Source: UBA6263 sp049305865
Lineage (GTDB): Bacteria; Patescibacteriota; Gracilibacteria; Absconditabacterales; Absconditicoccaceae
Assembly: GCA_049305865.1 (NCBI GenBank)
Contig: JBAQPP010000007.1
Coordinates: forward strand, 1 to 64,000
Reading direction: 5' to 3'
DNA: 64,000 nucleotides
Shown here: positions 41,183 to 54,491 of the stretch, piece by piece
Layout: each line of letters starts with the position of its first letter
Numbering within the stretch: the first letter of the stretch is position 1
Made by a program: the position numbers and the translations under genes
The notes under the pieces: model-generated
Databases searched by the model: none
What the model was told of the DNA's origin: nothing
What the model saw: only the letters and a program-made list of their open reading frames with translations

Positions 41183-42778
41183 GGTAATATCTTCTTGGAA
41201 GATTGGATATAAATCGTATTTTCTAATATTTTTGATTTTTTTATTTCGATCATTATCATTTAATCAACATATATTTGTAAGTAATTCTTGTAGTTGTCAG
41301 GTATAATTCATTTCTACAAAAGTCAAACTTTTGATGTTTTTTTTATTATCATATAATCGCGACTTTAATCTCACATCAAACGGTTGCATAATTTTAATTA
41401 TAATCAGACCATAGTCTTTTTTATCTTTTATATAATCTTTTAGAACATATGAAGTAAAACCAAATGTTATATAGAAATTTTTAGCTTCTGGATTGATAAT
41501 CTCATATCAGTAGAAATCTGAATTAAATTCTTTCTGAATAAAAGTCTCCATTTTTTTGAATCTTTTATCCATCATTTGTTTTTTAATAGCTGGTTCTTCG
41601 TTGGTAGCTCAATATTCGTCATGCTCATAAGAGCTTGCTATAAACTCAGCATTCTCTGTTCCTGGAATTGTGTATGGAGATATTCAAGAATCTGTAAATG
41701 CATATCTCTTATATCAATCTTGTCCTTTTGTAAGTTCTCATCTATTTATATCTTCAGCTTTAAATTTAGCAGAATCAATTGACATATAACTTTCTGAATA
41801 TTGTTTATCCAACAATACTATTACTGGATGCTGATACATATCAGATCGATTAAGTGCTTTTCAGATTAAATTATATCAATCTTTATATGATGAAGGAGCA
41901 ATGACTATTGGTGATGTTTCTCAAAAAGTAGGAGTTAAACTAAATTTTAAATCTCATTGCGAAGTAAAAGTTGGCGTTCAAGTGCTTGGTCAATCACGCT
42001 GTGATAGTATATAGACTCATCATATCTCTGTTTGATTTGAAAAAGAAATACTCTCTGTCATCAGAGCAAATCATCAACCACTAGTTCCACACATTGCTCT
42101 TTTACCAGCAAATTTTGCTCCAAGCATAGACATTGCTACTGCAATTTCATCTTCTCATTGGAAAAATATTACATTCTTATCTTGGACAATGACATCTATC
42201 AAAGAACTAGCTGGAGTCATAGGATAGGCACTATACCGCTCTAATCAACTCGCTATTGCTCACTCCCCTATTATTTGATTTCAAAATTTAAATTCTTTGT
42301 GATTTCATATATTTTTTGATAAATCAAAATCTGATTTTGTAATATAATTGTATCACCCCTCTAAATCAATTAAATTCTGATTTAAACTTTCTTTATTTTT
42401 AAAATTTTCATTGATTATTTTTTTTCACTCTTCAATAGCTATTCATAGCACCTTTAAACTAGCTCAGAATGAATATGTATTCTTGTATTTACAATCACAA
42501 GACTTTAAATTATAAATATTTTTCAATTCATATATTTTTTCATTTTTGGAAATTGCATAATCATCTTGTGCAAAAAAATAATCTATTTTTTTTGAAATAA
42601 AAGAATTATCATCAGAAATATATAATATAAAATCATTATTATCTCATTTGATTATAGAGGCATATTCTTTATCTCAAAGGACATGATATCATTTGTATGA
42701 TAATAGATTTCAAAGCAAAAGTCATGCTGTATTTACTCATGTTCATGCTGGTCAAGAAAAACATATTGATACTTTCAT
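41180..42778 (-). CDS. 2-oxoacid:ferredoxin oxidoreductase, fused gamma-alpha subunit (KorA)
   Basis: 532 aa. The N-terminal gamma-like domain starts with FSGPAGTGVNTAGLLLG; the alpha domain has YPMTPASSLIDVI, FQGEDEIAVAMSMLGAKFAG, CGTSGGGFALMTE and LSQRDGPSTGTPT. This gamma-alpha fusion is typical of KorA-type enzymes. Oxidises 2-oxoacids with CoA and ferredoxin. Most conserved glycines are UGA. Confidence 0.9.
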
Positions 42779-42812
42779 TTTTATGTATTTTATTAATTAA
42801 ATTTTACCATCC

Positions 42813-42892
42813 TACTCTGTCATCTCTAGCTTGTCGAGAGATCACTTTTTTTATTTCAAGAGATTCCTCCACTTCGCACCTCGCAATGACTA
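42813..42892. repeat. REP-like imperfect palindrome, copy R2
   Basis: CTGTCATCTCTAGCTTGTCG ... CGCAATGACTAGG with inverted ends GTCAT / ATGAC. Its complement aligns with R1 (shared CGAAGTG, GATCTCTCGAC, GAGATGACA). It overlaps the last codons of murA. Confidence 0.75.
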
Positions 42893-44119
42893 GGTAATTT
42901 GTTCAATTCTAACTCAAATCGATTTTAATTTATCTACTATATCATCATATCATCTAGCAATAATTTCTTCGCTCATGATATTTGTAGTTCATTCTGCCAT
43001 GATTCATGCAAGTACCATAGCTCATCATCATCTGAGATCTGTACTGGTAACATATCATCACTTTAATTTGGTTGGTCATATCACTATTGCTTCATGAGGG
43101 TTCAGAATTTCTGTCTTAGCTCATAGATTTTCAAGCTCTGAAAGATAACTAAATCTTCATTCATAAAGAGTTTCAAATATTTTGGATATTCAATTGGCTT
43201 GTGTCAGTAGTGTTCAGAAAATCGACTGTAAATCGGTTGCAAATCATGGATATATTCTAGTCTCAAACTTTGTAGCTCTATAATTTGCTTTATTATGAGA
43301 ATCTACTCTAATAGTATGTTTGTCCAATATCTTAAAATTAATTCAGATTTTATCTGATACACTATAGATTGAAGATAGATCATCTACATCAAAGTCCTTT
43401 ATGATAATATCACTATTATCAGCTCAAGCTCAGATAGCAAAATAAGTACCAGCTTCTATATAATCAGATATTATCTTAAATTCAGGATTATTTATTTTGA
43501 TTGTCGATGGAGTAAGTGTGATTGTATGGTCTATTCATAGACGGATATCTGCTCAAGCATTATTTAAAAATGCTATCAAATTTTTTACGTGTGGTTCTGT
43601 AGCAACCATATAGATATTAATATCATAATCTATTCACGGCAAGAAAGCCAAATATGTAATCAAAGCTTCAACAGTTGTAACTGAAAATTCTTGAAGCATA
43701 ATGTTTTTTTTGGGCTTGCCTGTAACTTGATATGTTTTGAATTCATCATTTGTAATAGTAATTCATGCCTTTGTAAGCGCATCATCAAAAGAGTCTAATG
43801 GTCTTTTACCTATTTTACATCATCATGTTCCGACAAATTTAACTTTACCATATCTATGTAGACCCAAAGGTATAAGTAATATAGAAGCTCTAAATTTGGT
43901 AGCTAGTTCTGATGTGAGATCAAAAAAATCTTGTGATCTTTCCAAGGCATCTTCCGCTAATTTTTCCATATTAGCAATATCACTTATTCATGGCTTATTT
44001 AACAGTTTAATTTTATTCCCAATTAAATAATTTGCTACTACTATAGGTAAAGCAGCGTTTTTACTTCATGATATAGAAATTTCTCATTTAAGGTTTGGCG
44101 AATAAGATATCTGAAACAT
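42890..44119 (-). CDS. murA: UDP-N-acetylglucosamine 1-carboxyvinyltransferase
   Basis: 409 aa. First committed step of peptidoglycan synthesis. SGSKNAALPIVVA at the N-terminus; catalytic Cys in GTGGCKIGKRPLDS; later ATDLQ, and GYVTSTDLRGGAMVLAG with the substrate-closing loop. Length normal. The terminal TAG overlaps the edge of REP copy R2. Peptidoglycan synthesis fits the lytic transglycosylase elsewhere in the window. Confidence 0.95.
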
Positions 44120-44280
44120 AACTTTTATAATTAAATAAAAATCTGAATGCTATTTTTTAGTGTTATTATTTTTTGTTTCAATGGAAAATTTGGGTTGAAA
44201 AATTAGATGGGTTTGATAGAGTGAATTGGTTATATTAATAATATGTATTATATTTAATTTATGGCAAATAAAGTATAATT

Positions 44281-44880
44281 ATGGATAAAAAACGAGAAAA
44301 ACTAATAAAAGTATTTTTAGAGAAAAATAATCAGATTAACTTAAGTGCTATCAGAGATGAAGAAGGTGTATATAATAAGCATATTTTGGATGCTCTGGAA
44401 GTACATAAAGTTTTTGATTTCCAAGAATGAATGCAAGTATGTGATGTGGGTACATGAGGAGGATTCCCATTATTACCGTTGGCTGTTGAATACCCAAATA
44501 TTAATTTTACAGGTATGGACTCTGTAAGAAAAAAAATTGATGCGATCTGAGATATGACAAAACAACTTTGAATTGGGAATATAGAATTACTCTGGAAAAG
44601 GGCCGAAGAATACAAAGACAAACAATTTGATGTCATTACAGCTAGAGCTGTTGCTTATATAGATAAATTATTACCCCGAACAAAGCATTTGCTTAAACAA
44701 TGAGGAGTATGGATATTATTTAAACAAGTAGATGAACAAGAGAGACAAGATTTATTACAACTATGCGCTTCGATGAATTTAAGATTAGAGAAAAGACATA
44801 ATTATAAACTTTTTGAATGAGATATTGATAGAGTGATATATGTAATAAGAAGATTGGGATGAACTTGGAAACCAAGGTAG
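44281..44880 (+). CDS. rsmG: 16S rRNA (guanine-527 N7)-methyltransferase
   Basis: 199 aa. SAM-binding motif VCDVGTGGGFPLLPLAVEYP (GxGxG with UGA glycines), MDSVRKKIDAI, ITARAVAYIDKLLP; the usual GidB/RsmG layout. ATG 44281. Divergent from murA and followed by the flippase gene. Confidence 0.92.
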
Positions 44881-44910
44881 AAAATTAATTTTTAATTTTA
44901 CATTTTATAT

Positions 44911-46443
44911 ATGGATTGAGCATTATTAGCAGATCAACCATTGGGTCAGAAGTTAATAAGTAAGTGATTCTGGTTATATTTTTTTACTTTTATTATAGCG
45001 CCAGCTGGATATATAATCAAAGTTGTTATATCAAATAAAATGTCTGTAGAGGATGTTGGATTATTCTATTCTATAATGTGACTTATATACATTATATCAC
45101 TATATAATGATTTATGACTAACTGAAGCTCTACAATATTTCCTGCCCAAGTATCGAATAAGAAAGGAATATAATAAAGTTAAAACAATAACAATATTAAC
45201 ATGGATAATTCAATTAATATCGGGCATTATCATAGCATGAGCACTTTATATATGATCAGACTGGCTAGCTATAAATTATTTTCATTCTCCTCAAGCTGCA
45301 CATATTATAAGATTACTCTGTTTATATTTTTTTGGAATAAATTTTATTCAGGTTTTTATGAGTTTTTTTATAGCATTTCAAGATACATTTAATCAAAACT
45401 TAGTAGAATTTGTAAGAATATATACGACTCTCATATTTGTTTGAGTATTCTATTTTACTACAACAATAACTCTAGATAATTTTACTTGGGCTCGGCTTAT
45501 TGGGATATGAGTTTCTATTATAACATGAATTATAATATTCTCAAATAAATATTTACATATATTCAAATTATGAAAATATAATTTGGAAATCTGACTATTA
45601 AAAAAACAGCTAAAATATGCTTGACGAGTATTTTTATGAGCAAATGTATGACTATTATTTTGGCAAGTAAACCAGCAAATGGTTATGTATATGTTATGAT
45701 CAGAACAGGCTTGATATATTACTAATTTTTGGAGTTTATTTGCTATGTTTAATTATGTTATAGCTCCACTTTCTATGTTCCTATTCCCAGTATTAACTGA
45801 GATGATAGAAAAAAAAGAACATGAACAGGTTACAATATTTCAAAATATTTTATATAAATATACTCTATTATTTTCTTTTATATGTTGAGGCTTCTTTATG
45901 ATATTGGGACCAGAGATAGCTTTGGTGTTTTTTGGTAAAAAATTTATATATTCTTGAGTATTGTTTTCTTATGCAGCTCCATTTGTTTTCTTGAGTACAT
46001 TATTAACGGTGAGTTTTGCAATTATTGGAGCTATGGGTATGGTAAAAAAAAGAGTTAAAATATTATCAATATGACTGTTAGTAAATATATCTATTTCATA
46101 TATACTTATACGTTATACCTCTATCGGCATCGTATGATCTATTTTAGGTTTATTAAGTGGTTGGGGTATATTAACAATAATGGTTTTAAAAGTCGTTAAC
46201 ACTCAATATAAAATTAAGATAGATTATATGTTTTTAATAAAAAATGTAATATTGATTTGAATAATGATATGGGTTGTACGTTATACGAAAGATTATTTCT
46301 TTATAATGGAAAATTACATGAGATATAGAAACATTTTTATTCTATGTATTTATCTTATGATTTTTTCTTGAATTATAGGTTTGGTAAATTATAAGCAAAT
46401 AAATTTATTTTTAACAGAAATTAAAAAAATTAGAAATAAATAA
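44911..46443 (+). CDS. Polysaccharide flippase (Wzx/MurJ-MATE superfamily)
   Basis: 510 aa with about 12-14 transmembrane helices. Begins with a short cytosolic N-terminus, then GFWLYFFTFIIAPAGYIIK; internal LGSEQAGYITNFWSLFAMF and PLSMFLFPVLTEMIE are typical of Polysacc_synt/Wzx proteins. Likely flips undecaprenyl-linked oligosaccharides made by the downstream glycosyltransferases. Confidence 0.8.
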
Positions 46444-46480
46444 ACAAATTATTTAACGCTTTAATAATTATCCTGATTAT

Positions 46481-47137
46481 ATGGTTAATAATAATAAATT
46501 TTATTTTTTATTGTTTTTATTGAAACTTTTTAAAAAAGAATCTTTAATAACAAAATTATATTTATGTTTTAGAATAATTATATTCCCTGTTAAATTCCTC
46601 ACCAGACTTACTTGACTTATAAAAGATAACGATCGCGTGTTAGATTTATGATGTGGATATGGAATCATTTCTTTATATCTTATTTTTGCTTGATATAAAA
46701 ATAAAATATTTGGCTTAGATATTGATAAAAAGAGAATACAAAATCTGAACAATATTTCTAAAATCAATCACTTTAATGAGCTTCGTTTTGAAATAAGAGA
46801 TTTTATCAACCAATGATTTGATGGTTTGGACTTATATAATGTTGCTATTTTAGTCGATTTTCTACACCATATAGATAAAGACACTCAAGAGTCTCTTCTT
46901 AAAAATTTATCTAAATATATAGATAAAATTATAATTAAGGATATAGATAGATATCCTAAATATAAATATTATTGGAATATTTTTCATGATAAAATTATTA
47001 TGCAAAATAAAATCCTTTGTTTTCAATGATCTTCTAAGATACATAAATATCTTGTCAGTCTTTGATACAAAGTTACTTATCAAAAAATACCATCAATATT
47101 TCCCTATCCTCATTTTTTATTAATAGCTGAAAAATAA
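46481..47137 (+). CDS. Class I SAM-dependent methyltransferase
   Basis: 218 aa. Motif I LDLGCGYGIISLYLIF and an acidic FGLDIDKKR loop; IDFLHHIDKD resembles motif post-II. N-terminus is hydrophobic. Probably modifies a glycan or lipid in the locus. The next gene starts immediately after its stop. Confidence 0.8.
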
Positions 47138-47485
47138 ATGATATATGTATTACTCGTATTATCCGGTCTTATGAATTGATTAGCTCAGGTGTTGCGGAAG
47201 AAGTGACTAGTAGGATTTTCTTTTGAAGGGGATATTTTTAAGATGATTTATATGTGGTTTAAAAATCCATATCTTGTATGATGACTATTATTATATGCTA
47301 TAAGTTTTATTGTACGACTTTGGGTATTATCAAAAATCCCCGTAAGTTATGCATATCCATTCTTGGCTTTATCTTTTGTGGTTGTTATTATAGGATGATA
47401 TATTTTAGGAGAACAGATCAATTTAATAAGAATTATTGGTATTTCATTGATTGTTGTATGAATTGTATTCATATCTCAATCATAG
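47138..47485 (+). CDS. Small multidrug-resistance/ArnE-like four-helix membrane protein
   Basis: 115 aa with four hydrophobic helices; SYAYPFLALSFVVVIIGGYI and EQINLIRIIGISLIVVGI are typical of EamA/SMR/ArnE-ArnF proteins that flip lipid-linked sugars. Starts 1 nt after the preceding stop; in this locus a lipid-linked sugar translocase is more likely than drug export. Confidence 0.75.
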
Positions 47486-47600
47486 TTATAAGTACAAATA
47501 AGTAGTGAAAATAAACTAGATTTGTTAATTTAAATGTATATATCTTCTTGGAATAAAAATTATTTGCTATCTATAATATTTATTATTATTTATTCAAAAA

Positions 47601-48308
47601 ATGTACAATAATCAAAAAGTTTCTGTAATCTTTCCTGCATATAATGAAGAAAAAAATATTTTTAATGCGATAGCGGATTTTTTGGCTACATGATATGTTG
47701 ATGAGTTAATAGTCGTTGATAATAATTCTAAAGATAATACTTATCAAGAAGCAAAAAGAGCTTGAGCAATAGTTATAAAAGAAAATAATCAATGATATGG
47801 ACGAGCCAATAGAAGGTGACTAAAAGAAGCCACAGGAGATATTATAATAACAGTAGAGCCAGATTGAACTTTTGTAGCAAAAGATATTATAAAACTACTT
47901 ATTTACTCTGATGAATTTGATGCGGTATTTGGCACTAGAACATCAAAGGAACATATATGGAGCTGAGCAAAAATGAATCGATTACTTAGAATGGGAAATG
48001 TTTTAGTAGCTAAACTCCTTGAATATTGTTTTAATGGAACTTGTCTAAGTGATGTTGGATGTACTTTTAAATTAATCAAAAAAAAAGCTTTACACAAAAT
48101 TATTGATAAATTCACAGTTGGAGAATCACATTTTTCTCCAGAATATATGATATTAGTCCTTAAGAATCATATTAAATGTGTTGAAATACCAGTAAATTAT
48201 AAAGAAAGAATCGGAGATTCCAAAATCACAAGTGACAATCGAAAAGCTTTCAAACTTTGACTTATAATGGTCAATTTAATACTAAAATATAGGTTTGGTT
48301 TAAAATAA
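47601..48308 (+). CDS. GT2 glycosyltransferase (dolichyl-phosphate mannose synthase-like)
   Basis: 235 aa. VSVIFPAYNEEKNIFNAI, ELIVVDNNSKDNT, ITVEPDGTF (DxD-like), DVGCTFKLIKKKAL and SPEYMILVLK. Transfers a sugar to a polyprenyl phosphate in the cytosol. UGA glycines throughout. Confidence 0.88.
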
Positions 48309-48338
48309 TTTTTTATTTTTATATGTTATATATTATAA

Positions 48339-49331
48339 ATGACTAAGGTGCTAATTACTTGAATTGCTGGTCTCATTTGATCTAACTTTTCTAGATATCT
48401 TTTGGATAAATGATATGAGGTAGTAGGTATAGATAATTTTTTTTGATGATATATTGATTTCGTAGATCCTCGTGTAAAATTATACGAAATAGATTTATAT
48501 AATGCTATGTATGTCGACGATATATTTAGAGAAGAAAATTTTGATTATGTATATCATTTTGCTGCATATGCAGCTGAATGACTTTCTCCTTTTATAAGAA
48601 ACTTCAATTATACAAATAATGTTTTGTGTTCAATAAATATTATCAATAGTTGTATAAAATATAATGTTAAAAAGATCATATTCACATCTTCTATGGCTGT
48701 ATACGGAGTGGGCAATCCTCCATTTACTGAAGATCAGAAGCAAACCCCAATAGACCCTTATGGTATAGCAAAATATACAGTAGAGATGGATATAAAACAA
48801 GCAAATGAACAATTCTGACTTAGATATACTATAGTTAGACCACATAATATAATATGAATTTATCAAAATATTTGGGATAAATATAGAAATGTAATATGAA
48901 TATGGATTAGACAAACCATAAGATGAGAAAAATTATCTATTTTTGGTGATGGGACACAACAAAGAGCTTTTTCTGATATTCATTACTATATGGAAATATT
49001 TCATAAATTAATGGATGAATGAGATTTAGAGACGTTTAACATATGAGCTGATAAACATTATAAGATAATAGATGTCGCTAATATTGTTAAAAATATTGGG
49101 AAAAGTAAGTGATATGAGACTGATATTATTCACTATGAAGCAAGACACGAAGTAAAAGATGCTTATTCTGACCATACAAAGGCAAAAAAGATATTAAATT
49201 TCAATGATGAAACAAACATAGATGAATTGATTAAAAAGATGTTTGATTGGGCTTTGACACAACCAGATAGGCCTACAAAAATTATGGATTATGAAATTGA
49301 AAAAAATATCTATAGTTACTGGAAAAAATAA
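48339..49331 (+). CDS. NAD-dependent nucleotide-sugar epimerase/dehydratase
   Basis: 330 aa, extended SDR. Rossmann motif TGIAGLIGSNFSRYLLDKGY, cofactor Asp in VVGIDNFFGG, FTSSMAVYG with catalytic Ser, and the active-site Tyr-Lys pair in DPYGIAKYT. UDP-glucose 4-epimerase-like. Provides activated sugars for the neighbouring transferases. Confidence 0.88.
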
Positions 49332-49365
49332 TCTTTGTTTTTTTACGTTTTATCTTACGATTATA

Positions 49366-51138
49366 ATGATAAAAAAAATAAGAGATTTTATATTGAGTAA
49401 CAAAATTTTTATTATTATATTAATTTTGTATGTTTTTATAAGGTTGTATGTAATTCAAGATTTTTTTCGATATGAAAGTAGTCTTTGGATCAGACAGATA
49501 GCTGAATTTATCACACTAAAGTGACAGGTATTTAATCGAATCCCCCATTTCCCGTTAACAGTTATTATATATAAAATTTGAGTATTATTAGTGAATGATA
49601 CTATATGGTGAGTTAAAATAATACATCTGCTAATCAGTATTATTATATTTTTTCTAATTTACAAAACATCATTATTGTTTTATAAAGAAAAAAAAATAGC
49701 AAACTGGGCAATATTGATATATACAATATCATTCTATGCTTATGCTAGTAATTCTATGTGAATTGATCAAGATTTATGAATAAATCAATTGTTTTTTATA
49801 TCAACTTTATACTTTTATAAAAAATCCAATATACTGTCTTTGTGAAATATATTAAAAATAGTCGTTTCTAATTCTTTATTAACTCTTTCAAGACCTATAC
49901 TTTGATTGATAATATTTTTTATCATATTCCTAGATATGTTTTGAAATACAATCGTAAAATATGGTAAAGAGATAAAAATCAAGTATATTTTATGAATGTT
50001 ATTACAATATATTAAAATATTTATACCCTATCTAATAATAGGAGGTGGCTTGTGCTATGTCTTATATTACTTACTTCCAGATCCTATAGTGAAAAGTATA
50101 AATACTTATATTACATTATTTAATTTAGATAAGTCAGGAATTACATTTTTAACAAGATTATCTTTTGTTGGACAGATATTTATGTATATAACGCCTCTTG
50201 TATTATGCATATTTTTATTGGTAAAAGATTGGTCTAAAAACCAACTTATAATAATTTCTTCATTTGTTATGTTTCTATATGGATATATGTGATCATCATG
50301 ATGAGATCCAGCTCGTCGGATGATGCCTATACTTCCAATATTAATGATAGGGATATGATATATATGTAACCAATATATAAATAAAAAAAATATTATTTGG
50401 GTTATAGTAATAGCGATTGTTATGCTAAGCATAAATTCAAATATAAATTACCAAACTTTACCATTGAATGTAAATGATTATATTTCCGACCCTTTAAATA
50501 AAATATTTATTCTTGCAAGTACCATTATAAGACCTATATATCTATCCAGCAAATTAGTTTTTTTTATTGGATGATTTAGTCTATTAAGTTTTTTATCTAT
50601 ATTGATATTTAAAAAAAATATTTTCAAAATAATATTTTTAATATTTGGTCTTGGGATAAATATATTTTTAATAAGTACTGATATATTAAATATATGACAA
50701 CCAGACATACCAACAATTTCTAAAAAAATGTATAATTTTTGTTATCAAAATTGTAAAGTATGAGAGAATATATATACTGATTATATATCAGATACAGTAC
50801 TGTTGGCTGTTTTAAATAGAGAGGTATGACCATATTTTTCTACTTCAGTAGATCAAAATATAAAAGATAAAAATCAGATTATATTGAATCATTTTTATAA
50901 TTTTAAAAGTATTAATCTATTTTCGGATAAAAAACCTATAGAAGATTATCGACGAGACCAGATAAAAAAGAATTGATCTTGATATGTATTTTTGACATAT
51001 TATTTTTGAAAAAGAAATGATAATATATTAGATATCTTAAATAAAAATTGTAATTTAAAAGAAATATTTACTGGTAATAATTATGTAAAATGATTTGCAT
51101 ATTATTGTAATATTAACTCAAATATATTAACAAACTAG
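49366..51138 (+). CDS. Membrane (GT-C type) glycosyltransferase-like protein
   Basis: 590 aa, about 11 transmembrane helices followed by a soluble C-terminal domain (about residues 450-590). A loop has RYESSLWIRQIAEF, consistent with an acidic GT-C active-site loop, and GGDPARRMMPILPILMIGIGY lies later. Could use a lipid-phosphate sugar donor. No exact family assigned. Start chosen at ATG 49366, since the longer upstream frame runs inside the preceding gene. Confidence 0.65.
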
Positions 51139-51216
51139 TTAACTTAAATAATTCTTAATTTTGTAAGAAAAATAGATATTCAACTATTTCGCTTTAATTG
51201 TAAATTATGAGATAAT

Positions 51217-51939
51217 ATGATTTCAAAAAAAAATAATAAAAATGATAAAATAAATCTTTTTGAAGATTATTTTAAAAATCATGATGGATATGCTCTTTTT
51301 AATATAGATTTTAAAAAACGAGATTTAATCTTAAAGAAACAAATTGGAAAATTTATAAATAATTTTTCTAGAAATGCAAAAATACTTGAGATATGAGTTT
51401 GACAGTGAAAATTTACTTATTACTGCAAAAATAAATGATTTGTAAATTTTACATGATTAGAGTTAGACAACAATATTATTGATCAACATAAAAAACAATT
51501 TAAATGATATAACTTTTATAATATTGAATGATCTGAATTTTTAGAAAATACAAAAGAAAAATATGACATTATTTTTATGGACAATGTATTTGAGCATTTG
51601 ACACTGGAAGAATGAATATACATAGCAAAACTTATAAATAAAAAATTAAATGTGTGATGAATTTGGATCAATATAATGCCAAATGCTGAATCTCTATTTT
51701 GAGCTTGTGCCTTAAGATATTGTGATATAACACATAAAAATTTATATACATCTAACTCTTTTTCTCAACTTTTACAAATAGCATGATTTAAAAACGAAAA
51801 AATAAAGCACTTTAATAATATGGATAACCCCAACATTATAAAATTAATAATATTCAAAATAATAACAGGTTTCTTTTGAATTTTGGGAATGCTGCCTAAA
51901 ATTCATACATGGGCAATAAAAAGTATAATATATAAATAA
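51217..51939 (+). CDS. SAM-dependent methyltransferase (glycan locus)
   Basis: 240 aa. Motif I ILEIGVGQGKFTYYC (Gly via UGA), TGLELDNNI, DIIFMDNVFEHLTLEE and VGGIWINIMPN. UbiG/COQ5-like class I fold. Preceded by an ATG-AGA-TAA decoy. Target unknown. Confidence 0.8.
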
Positions 51940-51997
51940 TAAATTAATTTTCTTTTGAGGAATATGTTTTTTAGTTATATTTATATATATTATAATC

Positions 51998-53335
51998 ATG
52001 TATTTGCCAAGTTATTTGATTAATCAACATAAATGAATTCTAAGATGGACAAATCGGGCAGATTTTGTGAAAAATGAAAAAAAAATAAGATATAAGAAAA
52101 AAAATAAAATAGCAATTATATCTTTATTTTACAGTTCATTATATAATATAAAAAAAATTGCAACATATGTTTTATCAGAAAAATATGTTGACGATTTTGA
52201 TTTTATTATAATAAATAACTCGTCAAATGACTTTATTAAGTTTGAAGACGAACTTATAAATAATAATATAATAGTACTTACACCTATTATAAATCTATGA
52301 ACAGATTGATGATATGCAATATGACAGGAATATGTAATAAAAAATTGATACGAATATTCATTTATCATAGAAGATGATGTTATTCTTCTTGATTTAAATA
52401 CATTCTCTGATGTATATGAAACAATGAATGATAAATCAATTGGATTTATTAATTGTCCTGTAAATCGAGAATATAAATATTCTTGGTATGTTCAATTTGC
52501 ATGTTATCCTATAAATTTTTTAAAAGACTTTGGCGTTATAGATCCTAGATTCTTTACTAGATGATGAGATGGAGACTGGGCAGAGAAAATAGATAAAAAA
52601 TTAGAAAAAAAATGATATAAAAGAATAATCGTAAACAAAAAACATATACATCCATATCTTAAAAAAAATAACTGGAATATATGGTGGACGTATTTTGAAA
52701 TTAGGAATCTACTATGGCGTAAAGACAGAAAAAGTATATTGTATTTACATAATCTATTAGAAATATTTATATGTATATGGTCAGCAAACAATAAAATATT
52801 TCATATAAAATCTTTTGCTATAGTGATTTCTCTTTTTTATGCTATTAAAGATTTCTTATTATCTTCTAGAGATCTTGAAATTTCTTTGGACAGGATGAAA
52901 AAACTAGCTAAAATTAATTTACCATTACCTGTTAATATAAAAGAAATTAGTACTAATACAAATAAAATTGATGAATATACTAAAGGCTTATATGTACTTG
53001 GCACATTTTCTAAATATGACTTAAATAAATTTAAATGATCAAAAAAATTATCAGATTTTTTTAAGAATGGTATGATTACTACAAATATTAATTGTCCAAT
53101 ATCTATCTTTTGATTATTGTCAAAAAAGATTATAACAATTAATGAATGTAATTTTGAAGATAATACAACTAATATCTATATAATAAACAATAAAATTAGT
53201 ACAATAATGTATAATTTAATAAAACTATTGGTGTCTCTAATTATGACGGCAATAATCTATATAATAATTCTTTTTCTTGTGTTTTGTAAGTTTATATATT
53301 ATATTATTATGAACGTTATTTTTAAAAAGATTTAA
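51998..53335 (+). CDS. GT2-like glycosyltransferase with C-terminal membrane segment
   Basis: 445 aa. KIAIISLFYSSLYNIKKIA, then FIIINNSSNDF and the acidic YSFIIEDDVILL. Second half (after residue 250) lacks family motifs and ends with a hydrophobic helix (LVSLIMTAIIYIIILFLVF). Atypical, with a weak GT2 match in the N-terminal half. Confidence 0.7.
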
Positions 53336-53362
53336 TCTTATTTATTTTATTATGTGTAATGG

Positions 53363-54460
53363 ATGAAGAAAATTCTAATATTATCATGATTTAGCCCAGA
53401 GAAATGATCAGGTGTTGAGAAGGTAACTTTAGAATATGGAAAAAAACTATCAAAAAAATACAAGATTTTATACTATTTTATGGATACTAAAAAAACCTAT
53501 AAAGAGATGTATAATATGCAACTATATTGATTTAATGCGACTATGTTCCCACTTATAAGTTTTATTATTTATACAATAAAAACTTTCTATTTTATAAAAA
53601 GATATAAGCCTGACCTGATAATTGATAATTTTGGAGTTTCGTTACTATATAATATTATTTATAACGATATAAAAGTAATATGACAGACCCACTGAACGTG
53701 TCGATCTTTTATAGATAAAATAAAATTTAATAATATTTTTGAAAAAGTAAGATATTATTTATTTTTTTGATTTTTATCTATATTTGAAAGAAATTTAATT
53801 AGAAAATCATATAAAATGATATTAATATCTAAATATGTAAAAGAAGAGATTATGAAATATTATAAATTAAATATAGATAATAAGTCAGTGTATATATATA
53901 ATTGATACGATTCCTTAGAAAAAGAAAAAAAGATTGATGAATTTAAAAAGCAAAGCGTTTTGAAAATATTATTTGTCTCTAATGCCCATAGGGCAAAATG
54001 AATAGATATTTTAGAAAAAGTAGCAAAAACTTTAGAAAAAGAAAATATTATGTTCTATATTATTTGAGCGAAATATATAAATAATAATATTCAAAATATT
54101 AAATATTTATGAAAACTCAGCAGAGAAGATGTATATAGAAATATGGATAAATCAGATATATTTTTCTTACCATCTTATCGTGAATGACAGCCTTTGGTTG
54201 TCCTTGAGGCGATGTCAAATGGATGTATACCATTAATATCATGAGAATGTCATATGGATATGATAGAAGATACTGAATTAAATGAATTTATATCATATGA
54301 AAATGATTATGTTTTCTATATAAAAAAAATTAAGTCCCTCTTGGATAATCCGGATATTATAAAAAAATATAAAGAATTGGCAATGCAAATTATAAAGCCA
54401 TATTCTTGGGATAATCAGACAAATATATATTTAGAAGTTATCAATAAAATATTAAAATAA
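53363..54460 (+). CDS. GT4 family glycosyltransferase
   Basis: 365 aa. ATG 53363 is the first frame without early stops. KILILSGFSPEKGSGVEKV (start), LIDNFGVSLLYN, LFVSNAHRAKGIDIL, and the GT4 EX7E-like block FFLPSYREGQPLVVLEAMSN. GT-B fold. Confidence 0.85.
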
Positions 54461-54491
54461 TTTTTTTATCTTATATATTAAGTGTATACAA

